Shown one piece after another: positions 26,508 through 34,190 of a DNA stretch of 64,000 nt (positions are counted from its first letter, which is position 1; each line of letters opens with the position of its first letter). The translations under genes and the position numbers were made by a program. This DNA is from Roseateles sp. Its GTDB lineage: Bacteria > Pseudomonadota > Gammaproteobacteria > Burkholderiales > Burkholderiaceae_C. The notes under the pieces are model-generated. The model was given only the letters and a program-made list of their open reading frames with translations, made no database searches and was not told the DNA's origin. The stretch is taken from assembly GCF_019237615.1 (NCBI RefSeq), contig NZ_JAFAGT010000048.1, positions 62,001-126,000 on the forward strand, written 5' to 3'.

Positions 26508-29480
26508 GTGAAGGTTGTTCAATTTCCGCAACGCCATCGGATGAGTCCATTGGCATACGCCGTCGCCCTGGCCGTTTCGGTCCCGGTCTGCATGGCACAG
26601 GCTCAGTCCGAGGGCGCCTCGTCCGCTGGCGAGGCACAGAAGGCGTCGCTCACGCGCGTCGAGATCACCGGTTCGAAGATCAAGGGCGTCGACGCCGAGT
26701 CCTCGGTCCCGGTCCAGACGATCACGCGTGCGCAGATCGAGGCCACCAGCGCCACCACGCTGGATGAGGTTCTCCAGTCGATGGCAATCTCGGGAGATGC
26801 CCGCAACCGCACGACGGGGGCGGATCAGATCTCCTACGCCAACCTGCGCGGCATCGGTTTCGGCCGCACGCTGGTGCTGGTCAACGGCCATCGCTGGGTC
26901 GGCAGCTCCGACCTCAACGGCACGGCCGACCTCAGCTCCATCCCGCTGGCATCCGTCGAGCGCATTGACGTGCTGAAGGATGGCGGATCGGTCCTCTACG
27001 GCGCGGACGCCATGGTCGGTCTGATCAACATCGTGCTGAAGGACAAGTTCAGCGGCGCCAATCTCCGCGCCTATTACGGTAGCTACTCGGAGGGCAAGGG
27101 CGCCCAGAAGAGCGTCGAGCTGACCGTTGGCCACACGACCGAGAGCTTCTCCGGCCTCCTGTCGTTCCAGTACAACCAGGGCGACGGCGTCCACTTCAGT
27201 GATTACGAGCTGACGCGGCAGCGCGCGCCTTACGGCTCGGGTAGCTTCAACTACACGGACTTCACGCCGGCTGGCAGCTTCAAGCTGTGCAAGGGCGCGG
27301 TTCTGCCCACGGGCGGGTGCGTCGCAAGCACTCTCGCCGACCCTAACGGCGTCAAGACCAACTTCTTCACCTACGACCCCGGCAAGACCGGCACGAGCTG
27401 GCGCGTCTACGATAAGCCGTCCGACAGCTACAACAACGTTGGCGTCAGCAGTCTGATCGTGCCGCTAACTCAAAAGTCGGTGGTGGGTGACATGTCCTAC
27501 CAGATCACCGATCGCATCAAGCTCCGCGTTACAGGGCAATTCATGCAAGCCTCGGCGACGTCTGACGCGCCGCAGGACTTCAACCTGGGTGCCGGCGGTT
27601 CGGTGGGCGGAGCCGGCATCTTCATTTCGCCACAGAGCTACTACAACCCGTTCGGCGTCGCTGTCGGGCGCGTCCAGCGAGCGGCCGTCGAAGCGGGCCC
27701 GCTGCAGCGAGCTGCCGACACCAAGACCCGCGCCATTTCGCCGACGCTGTCGGGCGACTTCGATCTGTGGGGTCGCAGCTTCGACTGGGAAGTCGGCGCC
27801 GTGCATGGCTCGACCCACCAGGTGACCCATCTCAACAACGACTTCAGCATCAGCCGGCTGACGAACGCCTTGGGCCCGTCCTTCAAGGACGCCAACGGCA
27901 ACATCGTCTGCGGCACGCCGGGCAATGTGATTGCAGGCTGCGTGCCCATGAACCTGCTCGGCAGCGGCACGATCACGCCGGAAATGCTGAAGTACGCCCA
28001 GCTGGATCCCAAGGATGTCGGCTGGACGAACAACTTCTACGACCACGACTACTTCGCCCAGATCAGCTCCCCCGACCTGGTCAAGCTGCCGGCTGGCCCG
28101 CTGGGATTCGCGGGGGGCATCGAGCGCCATACCGTGTGGGGTGATACGGGGCGATTCATCGCCTTCGACAACAACGATGCGCTGTCGCGAACGCGTGGCA
28201 TCACCGGTGGCGGCTATGGCTCGACCGACGTCTTCGGCGAGTTCTACGTGCCACTGCTGAAGGGGCTGCCTGGCGTCCAGAAGCTGGATCTCAGCGTGGC
28301 CGGCCGTCAATCGTCTTACGGCGGCGGCATCAACGTCAACAACAAGAAGTTCGGTCTGAAGTGGAAGGTCATCGACGACCTGGCGTTGCGCGGCAGCTTC
28401 AGCACGGGTTATCGCCTGGACCTCTCCGGCATCATCCAGAACACCGTGACCTCCACGGTCGTCGTGACCGACCCCTGTTCGTTCACCACCAACACCAACG
28501 GCACCATTGCCTCCAACCGCTACGCACAGCTCACACCCGAGCAACAGGCGCAGTGCCGCGCCGCCGGCGTTCCCGCAGGTGGCTATGACACGCGACTCGC
28601 GGCTCCGACGACGCAATTGAACACGGCCAACCCGCAACTGGGCCCCGAGCGAGACATCTTCCGCACCATCGGCTTCGTGTACAGCCCCCACTACGTGCCT
28701 GGGTTGGAGTTCACCCTCGACTACTGGGATGTCGTCTTCCGCGACAGCATCGTCAAGCCGAACATGAACCAGATGGCGCTCAACTGCCTGTCCAACCCCG
28801 GAGACCCTCGGATGTGCCCGGACGGCTGGATGCAGCGTGACGCCGGTGGTGCGATCACCTTCGTCCGCGTCGGTGCGCTCAACGGCCCGGGCGGCGAGCG
28901 CTTCAAGGGCTTCGATCTCAACTGGCGCTACGCCCCGAAGGCCACGAGCTTCGGCAAGTTCAGCTTCGATATGACCAACGCCATCCTCACGAAGGTCATC
29001 GATACCCCGACAACGCCTGTCAACAAGGTCGGCGTTCTGACCAGCGGCACCCTGTCCTCCGGCGCGCACTATCGCCTGCGGTCCAACCTCAACCTGAACT
29101 GGAGCCGCGGGGCCTGGGGTGCCCGCTGGGGTGCGCGCTACTTCTCGAGTCAGACCGAGAACTGCAAGCTGACCGGCACGAGCGTCGTGGGTCTGTGCAA
29201 TGACCTTGGCCCGGTGCAGTCCCAGACGGATCCGAACAACCCCGCCACCGCCAAGTACCTGCCCTTCCTGGCGGGCGGCAGCGCCAACCGCATTCCGGCG
29301 TACACGCTTCACGACCTCAGCGTCTTCTACCAGCCGACGTCGCAGAGCCGGGTCAAGCTTGGCGTCAACAACGTCTTCAACAAGCAGCCGCCATTCGTCG
29401 TCAACTCGGACCGCAGCTTCAACCCCGCCTTCGGTGTCCCCGATCGGTACGGCTACATCGAGTACACGCAGAAGTTCTGA
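26508..29480 (+). CDS. TonB-dependent receptor of the glycosaminoglycan island
   Basis: 990 aa, GTG start after a strong AGAGGAG ribosome site. Signal peptide ends VCMAQAQS, then the plug: LTRVEITGSKIKGVDAESSV, TTLDEVLQSM, ANLRGIGFGRTLVLVNGHRW, IDVLKDGGSVLYGADAMVGLINIVLK. A large barrel with the C-terminal signature DRYGYIEYTQKF follows. This is the Caulobacter/Xanthomonas type of large receptor used for plant or animal oligosaccharides. Position between GH88 and GalNAc catabolic genes indicates import of chondroitin or hyaluronan oligosaccharides across the outer membrane. No SusD-like lipoprotein accompanies it, as expected outside Bacteroidetes. Confidence 0.93.
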   Translation: MKVVQFPQRHRMSPLAYAVALAVSVPVCMAQAQSEGASSAGEAQKASLTRVEITGSKIKGVDAESSVPVQTITRAQIEATSATTLDEVLQSMAISGDARNRTTGADQISYANLRGIGFGRTLVLVNGHRWVGSSDLNGTADLSSIPLASVERIDVLKDGGSVLYGADAMVGLINIVLKDKFSGANLRAYYGSYSEGKGAQKSVELTVGHTTESFSGLLSFQYNQGDGVHFSDYELTRQRAPYGSGSFNYTDFTPAGSFKLCKGAVLPTGGCVASTLADPNGVKTNFFTYDPGKTGTSWRVYDKPSDSYNNVGVSSLIVPLTQKSVVGDMSYQITDRIKLRVTGQFMQASATSDAPQDFNLGAGGSVGGAGIFISPQSYYNPFGVAVGRVQRAAVEAGPLQRAADTKTRAISPTLSGDFDLWGRSFDWEVGAVHGSTHQVTHLNNDFSISRLTNALGPSFKDANGNIVCGTPGNVIAGCVPMNLLGSGTITPEMLKYAQLDPKDVGWTNNFYDHDYFAQISSPDLVKLPAGPLGFAGGIERHTVWGDTGRFIAFDNNDALSRTRGITGGGYGSTDVFGEFYVPLLKGLPGVQKLDLSVAGRQSSYGGGINVNNKKFGLKWKVIDDLALRGSFSTGYRLDLSGIIQNTVTSTVVVTDPCSFTTNTNGTIASNRYAQLTPEQQAQCRAAGVPAGGYDTRLAAPTTQLNTANPQLGPERDIFRTIGFVYSPHYVPGLEFTLDYWDVVFRDSIVKPNMNQMALNCLSNPGDPRMCPDGWMQRDAGGAITFVRVGALNGPGGERFKGFDLNWRYAPKATSFGKFSFDMTNAILTKVIDTPTTPVNKVGVLTSGTLSSGAHYRLRSNLNLNWSRGAWGARWGARYFSSQTENCKLTGTSVVGLCNDLGPVQSQTDPNNPATAKYLPFLAGGSANRIPAYTLHDLSVFYQPTSQSRVKLGVNNVFNKQPPFVVNSDRSFNPAFGVPDRYGYIEYTQKF

Positions 29481-29629
29481 AGCTGGGCTGGCCTCGGGTG
29501 TTGGCGGCCTTTCGGGGGCTGCTGGCAGCCACTGATTGGGATCCCGTCCACGCCCGCGGCCAGCGATCCACCTTTTCCGACCGGGCTTCTCATGCCCGAC
29601 AGGCGCTCTCCCTTCCTCACGTTGACTTC

Positions 29630-30922
29630 ATGAAAGCCTTGCTCGATTTCGTCAATCGCCACCGTCGCGGCGCCACTGTTGGCATCGTTTCGGTGTGCTC
29701 GGCTCACCCGGACGTGCTGCGCGCCGCGATGACGCATGCCCAGACGGGCACCCAGCCGCTGTTGATCGAATCCACATCAAACCAGGTGAACCAGTTCGGC
29801 GGCTACACCGGCATGCGGCCCGCAGACTTCCGCGACTTCGTGTATCGCCTGTCCGACGAGGTGGGCCTGCCCCGCGAGCGGCTCATCCTCGGCGGCGATC
29901 ACCTGGGTCCCAACTGCTGGCAGGCTGAAACGCCGGACGAGGCCATGGCCCGCTCGGAAGTGCTGATCGCCCAGTACGTCGAAGCCGGTTTCCGGAAGAT
30001 CCACCTGGACTGCTCCATGCCCTGCGCCGGAGACCCGGCCGTGCTGAGCGATGAGGTGGTGGCCGCGCGCGCGGCGCGGCTGGCCCACGTGGCCGAAACG
30101 GCCTGGGCTCGCGTCGGTGGCGAGGCGCCGGTCTATGTGGTGGGTACCGAAGTTCCCGTTCCCGGCGGCGCCCACGAAGAACTCGACAGCCTCGCCGTGA
30201 CCCGACCGGCGGCTGCGCAGCGCACGCTGGCCGTGCACCAGGAGGCTTTCGCCGCAGCCGGCGCGGGCGCAGCCTGGGCACGAGTGATCGGCCTGGTGGT
30301 GCAGCCTGGCGTGGAGTTCGATCATGACAAGGTGATCGACTACCGCCCCGATCTGGCGCGCGAGCTGAGCGCCGCCATCGCGGACCATCCGGGACTGGTG
30401 TACGAGGCGCACTCGACCGATTACCAGACCCCCGGCGCGCTCTCGGCCCTCGTCCGCGACCACTTTGCGATCCTGAAGGTCGGCCCCGGCCTGACCTTCG
30501 CGCTGCGCGAGGCGCTCTGGTCTCTCGTCGACATCGAGCGGGAGTGGCTGGGGCCTGACGAATTTCCCGACCTGAGGCAGACGGTGCTCTCGGTGATGCA
30601 GGAGCAGCCCGTCCACTGGAAGAAGTACTACCAGGCAACTGACCGCCTCCGGCTGGACCTGCAGTACAGCCTCAGCGACCGCATTCGGTACTACTGGAGT
30701 CACCCGCGTGTGGTCGAAGCCGCCCGTCGCCTGCTGGACAGGCTGGAACGCGCCTCGCCCTCGGGCATCCCCATGACCTTGATCAGCCAGTGCATGCCCT
30801 GGCAATACGAGCAGATCCGTGCAGGACGACTGAAGAACAGCGCGGCGGCCTTGCTCGATTCGAGCGTGCATCGCGTGCTTCAGCAGTACGCCCTCGCATG
30901 CAACCCCATGAACCTGAATTGA
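29630..30922 (+). CDS. agaZ: tagatose-phosphate pathway protein AgaZ/GatZ/KbaZ family
   Basis: 430 aa; ATG 29630 is chosen because the family homology starts there (MKALLDFVNRHRRG). Typical segments are VGIVSVCSAHPDVLRAAM, LIESTSNQVNQFGGYTGM, LILGGDHLGPNCWQ, IHLDCSMPC and ILKVGPGLTFALREAL. In E. coli GatZ/KbaZ stabilise the tagatose-1,6-bisphosphate aldolase; in the Shewanella GalNAc pathway, AgaZ was reported to be tagatose-6-phosphate kinase. Either role places it in galactosamine use. The catalytic aldolase partner (AgaY/KbaY) is not in the window. 11 bp separate it from agaS. The 149-bp gap before it contains no gene and a GC stem without T run near 29516-29530. Confidence 0.9.
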   Translation: MKALLDFVNRHRRGATVGIVSVCSAHPDVLRAAMTHAQTGTQPLLIESTSNQVNQFGGYTGMRPADFRDFVYRLSDEVGLPRERLILGGDHLGPNCWQAETPDEAMARSEVLIAQYVEAGFRKIHLDCSMPCAGDPAVLSDEVVAARAARLAHVAETAWARVGGEAPVYVVGTEVPVPGGAHEELDSLAVTRPAAAQRTLAVHQEAFAAAGAGAAWARVIGLVVQPGVEFDHDKVIDYRPDLARELSAAIADHPGLVYEAHSTDYQTPGALSALVRDHFAILKVGPGLTFALREALWSLVDIEREWLGPDEFPDLRQTVLSVMQEQPVHWKKYYQATDRLRLDLQYSLSDRIRYYWSHPRVVEAARRLLDRLERASPSGIPMTLISQCMPWQYEQIRAGRLKNSAAALLDSSVHRVLQQYALACNPMNLN

Positions 30923-30933
30923 GGGAGCAGACC

Positions 30934-32079
30934 ATGCCGCTTCTTGACATGACCGATGCCGAGCTCGAACAGCGCGGCGCCCGTTGGACCGTGCGCGAGA
31001 TCATGCAGCAGCCGGCCGTGTGGGCCGAGGCGTTGCAGGCGCTGGGCGACAACGTCGGCATGCGCCGCTTCATCGAAGCCCAACTCGCCACGCCCAATCT
31101 GCGCATCGTCCTGACCGGCGCAGGCACGTCCGCCTTCATTGGCGAATGCCTGGCGCCGGCCATCGGTGCCGCCACCGGCTTGCGCGTCGAGGCCATCGCC
31201 ACCACCGACATCGTCAGCGGCCCCGGACTGTGCCTGGCCGAGGACGTGCCGACGCTGCTCGTATCCTTCGCCCGCTCCGGTAACAGCCCGGAGAGCGTGG
31301 CTGCCGTGCAGCTTGCCGACCGCTTCGTCAAGGACTGCCGGCAACTGGTCATCACCTGCAACGCCGATGGTGAGCTGGCGCGCGAGATGGCCCGGCGCGA
31401 CGAGGCCACGTGCCGCGCCGTGGTGCTGCCCGATGCCACCCACGACCGCAGCTTCGCCATGACCTCCAGCTTCACCACCATGTTGCTGGTGGCGGCTTGG
31501 TGCTTCGGCGTCGCGGAGCGTGCCGACGTGCTGGTGGCTGCCGCGCGTCGCCTGATGCCGCAGGTGCCGCAGCAATGCGCGCAGTGGGTTGGCCACTTCG
31601 ACCGTGTCGTCTATCTCGGTTCCAACGAACTCAAGGGCCTGGCACGCGAAGCTGCGCTCAAGCTGCTGGAGCTGAGCGACGGCCGCATCGTCAGCCTCTT
31701 CGACTCGCCGCTGGGCTTCCGCCACGGTCCCAAGACCATCATCAATGGCTCGACGCTGGTCGTCATCTTCCTGTCGTCCGATACCTACACCCGCAAGTAC
31801 GACCTCGACCTGCTGCGCGAGCTGCGCGCCGACGGCCGCGCCGGCAAAGTGCTGGCCATCGGCATGCTGGGCGATGACCTGAAGGCGGACGGCGATACCC
31901 TGGACCTGGCCGACGCACAAGGCCTGACGGACGTCGAGCTGGCGCCGCTGTACATCCTGTTCGCGCAATGGTTCGCGCTGCAGCAGTCGCTGGCGCTGGG
32001 CCTCAAGCCCGACAGCCCCAGCGTCTCCGGCACGGTCAACCGCGTCGTCCAGGGCGTCATCATCCACCCCGTCCACTGA
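30934..32079 (+). CDS. agaS: AgaS, SIS-domain galactosamine-6-phosphate deaminase/isomerase
   Basis: 381 aa, ribosome site GAGGGAG just upstream. Two SIS sugar-isomerase domains: IVLTGAGTSAFIGECLAPAI and VSFARSGNSPESVAAVQLAD in the first, VYLGSNELKGLAREAALKLLELSDG and SPLGFRHGPKTIINGSTLVV in the second. AgaS converts galactosamine-6-phosphate to tagatose-6-phosphate with ammonia release. It fits between the deacetylase (NagA-like, downstream) and AgaZ (upstream), and its presence argues for GalNAc, hence chondroitin or dermatan, as the amino sugar and not only GlcNAc from hyaluronan. The next gene starts 12 bp later. Confidence 0.93.
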   Translation: MPLLDMTDAELEQRGARWTVREIMQQPAVWAEALQALGDNVGMRRFIEAQLATPNLRIVLTGAGTSAFIGECLAPAIGAATGLRVEAIATTDIVSGPGLCLAEDVPTLLVSFARSGNSPESVAAVQLADRFVKDCRQLVITCNADGELAREMARRDEATCRAVVLPDATHDRSFAMTSSFTTMLLVAAWCFGVAERADVLVAAARRLMPQVPQQCAQWVGHFDRVVYLGSNELKGLAREAALKLLELSDGRIVSLFDSPLGFRHGPKTIINGSTLVVIFLSSDTYTRKYDLDLLRELRADGRAGKVLAIGMLGDDLKADGDTLDLADAQGLTDVELAPLYILFAQWFALQQSLALGLKPDSPSVSGTVNRVVQGVIIHPVH

Positions 32080-32091
32080 CGGCTACCGAGC

Positions 32092-33033
32092 ATGACCCGG
32101 ATCATTCACGGCATCGACGTTGGCGGCACGAAGATCGAGCTTGTCAGCTATGACGAGGCTCTGCAGCCACTGCATCGGCGCCGCATCGACACGCCGACCC
32201 AAGGCATCCTGGCGTTCATCGAGGCCGTTGCCGGCCTGGTCGAGGAGGCAGATGATCGGCTGGGGGCAGCAATGGCGGTCGGGGTCGGCATTCCGGGCTT
32301 CGTCGATCCGAAGACCGGCTGCCATGTCAGCGCCAACATCCCGGCGCTCCGCGGGCAACGGGTTCCCAGCATGCTTGAGGCGAGCCTGAAGCGGCCCGTC
32401 AACGTTGCGAACGACTGCCACTGCTTCGCGCTGTCCGAGGCGCATGGCGGCGCGGCGGCGCGTTTCGACTCCATGTTCGGGTTGGTCATCGGCACGGGTG
32501 CCGCGGGCGGCTACTGCGTGAACGGCCGGCTGCTGAAGGGCCGCAATGGCGCGCTGGGCGAAACCGGGCACACGCCCATCTCCGCCGCCGTCCTGGAGCG
32601 GCATCGCCTGCCCATCTTCGACTGTGCTTGCGGGCTGCGTGGCTGCCTGGAACGCTATGTGTCGGGCTCAGGGCTGCAAGCGATCCACACGCATCTGAGC
32701 GGCGAGCAGTTGGACGGGCGGGGCATCATGGCTCGAGCCTCTGCCGGCGATGCGACGGCGCGGCAGGCGCTGGTGGTGCATCTGGACGTCCTGGCGAGCA
32801 GCCTGGCCAGCCTGGTGCTGCACCTGGATCCCGACGCTATCGTGCTCGGCGGGGGGCTGTCGAAGTTGAGCCATCTGTATGAGGAATTGCCAGGCCAGGT
32901 GACGCGCCACCTGGTGCGCGGCATGGATTCGCCGCCCATTCTGCCGCCGGTCTTCGGCGACGCCGGCGGCACCCGCGGCGCGGCCGTGCTGGCCCTGAGC
33001 CTGCTTCAGTCAGAGGACACCCGCGCATGTTGA
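32092..33033 (+). CDS. agaK: ROK-family N-acetylhexosamine kinase (AgaK/NagK-like)
   Basis: 313 aa without a helix-turn-helix. ATP and sugar-site motifs: GIDVGGTKIEL (residues 7-17), GVGIPGFVD, NVANDCHCFALSEA with the catalytic Asp, GLVIGTGAAGGYCVNG, GETGHT, zinc motif CACGLRGCLE, and IVLGGGLSKL. In this operon it most likely phosphorylates GalNAc released by GH88, as AgaK does in Shewanella; GlcNAc kinase activity is equally possible from sequence alone. Its last 7 bp overlap the start of the deacetylase gene, so the two are translationally coupled. Confidence 0.88.
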   Translation: MTRIIHGIDVGGTKIELVSYDEALQPLHRRRIDTPTQGILAFIEAVAGLVEEADDRLGAAMAVGVGIPGFVDPKTGCHVSANIPALRGQRVPSMLEASLKRPVNVANDCHCFALSEAHGGAAARFDSMFGLVIGTGAAGGYCVNGRLLKGRNGALGETGHTPISAAVLERHRLPIFDCACGLRGCLERYVSGSGLQAIHTHLSGEQLDGRGIMARASAGDATARQALVVHLDVLASSLASLVLHLDPDAIVLGGGLSKLSHLYEELPGQVTRHLVRGMDSPPILPPVFGDAGGTRGAAVLALSLLQSEDTRAC

Positions 33034-34190
33034 ACAGGGTGCGAGGACGCGTGCTGACGGCTGAGGGCTGGCGGCTTGCCGAGGTGAGCATGGCGCAGCG
33101 CATCGAGTCGATCCGCGAGCTGTCGGATTCCGAGCTGGCGGGCTTCGATCCGGCCGAACTGCCCCTCGTGCTGCCAGGCTTCATCGACCTGCACGTGCAT
33201 GGCGCCGTGGGGCGGGATGTGATGCAGGGCGGCGATGCGGCGCTCGAGGTTGCCCGCTTCCATGCCCGGCACGGCACCACCACCATGCTCGCCACCACCA
33301 TGACGGCCTGCGAGGCCGACATCGAGCGCGCACTGCGCGGCGTGCGTCGCGGCATGGACGCCCTTGCGCCGGATGGCGCCCGGATCCTGGGCGTGCACCT
33401 GGAAGGCCCGTTCATCAGCGAGCAACGCCTGGGTGCCCAGCCGCCGCAGGTCATGCGCGGCGATATGGAGCGCATCCGGCGGTGGCAAGCGATAGCGCCA
33501 ATCCTCGCGCTGACGCTTGCGCCCGAGATTGAAGGCCACCTGGCGCTCATCCCGGAGCTGGTCGCCCTGGGAATGCGCGTGCAGCTCGGTCACACGGCCG
33601 GCAGCTACGATGACGGCGTGAAGGCCTTGCAGGCAGGTGCGACGAGCTTCACCCACTTGTTCAACGGCATGACCGAGATGTCGCATCGTCAGCCCGGCAT
33701 TGCCTGTGCCGCACTGGCTCATGCCGAGTTCGCTGAAATCATCCCGGATCTGCAGCACGTGCAGCCGGGCGCCATCCTGGCTGCTCTGCGTGCCATCCCC
33801 AAGGCTTACGGCATCACCGACGCCACGCCAGCCACGGGCATGCCCGATGGCGAATACACGCTGGGCACCCAGCGCGTGTTCAAGTGCATGGGTTGCGTTC
33901 GCCTCGTACTCGGCGACTCGTTGGCGGGAAGTGCGCTGACCATGGACCAGGCGCTGAGGAACTTCGTCTCCCTGGGGTTGGACCTGGCCGACGCGTCCAA
34001 CCGCTTGTCACGGTTTCCCGCTGAATACCTTGGCCTCGCGGATCGAGGCCGCATAGAGGTTGGCGCCTGGTCCGACGTGGTCTCGCTCGATGCTGAGCTC
34101 AACGTTCAGAGCGTGTGGGTGGAGGGGCGGAAGATCCTGCAGATGTCGTGTCCGACCCAACCTGAGATCACCGCGAGGGCGCCTGCATGA
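33027..34190 (+). CDS. agaA: N-acetylgalactosamine/glucosamine-6-phosphate deacetylase (NagA/AgaA family)
   Basis: 387 aa amidohydrolase. Metal-site residues are visible: H56-V-H58 in GFIDLHVHG, HLEGPFIS, MRVQLGHTAG, SFTHLFNGMTEM and the catalytic Asp in YGITDATPATGMPDG. It deacetylates amino-sugar 6-phosphates. The operon places it between a ROK kinase (overlap 7 bp) and a PL8 lyase (overlap 4 bp, ATGA), feeding AgaS. Whether it prefers GalNAc-6-P (AgaA) or GlcNAc-6-P (NagA) cannot be read from sequence; AgaS and AgaZ nearby favour the former. Confidence 0.9.
   Translation: MLNRVRGRVLTAEGWRLAEVSMAQRIESIRELSDSELAGFDPAELPLVLPGFIDLHVHGAVGRDVMQGGDAALEVARFHARHGTTTMLATTMTACEADIERALRGVRRGMDALAPDGARILGVHLEGPFISEQRLGAQPPQVMRGDMERIRRWQAIAPILALTLAPEIEGHLALIPELVALGMRVQLGHTAGSYDDGVKALQAGATSFTHLFNGMTEMSHRQPGIACAALAHAEFAEIIPDLQHVQPGAILAALRAIPKAYGITDATPATGMPDGEYTLGTQRVFKCMGCVRLVLGDSLAGSALTMDQALRNFVSLGLDLADASNRLSRFPAEYLGLADRGRIEVGAWSDVVSLDAELNVQSVWVEGRKILQMSCPTQPEITARAPA

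Noticed and set aside
29516-29530. GGCTGCTGGCAGCC as a terminator between the TonB receptor and agaZ
   Set aside because: The stem is short and has no T run; it may be a weak attenuating hairpin at most.
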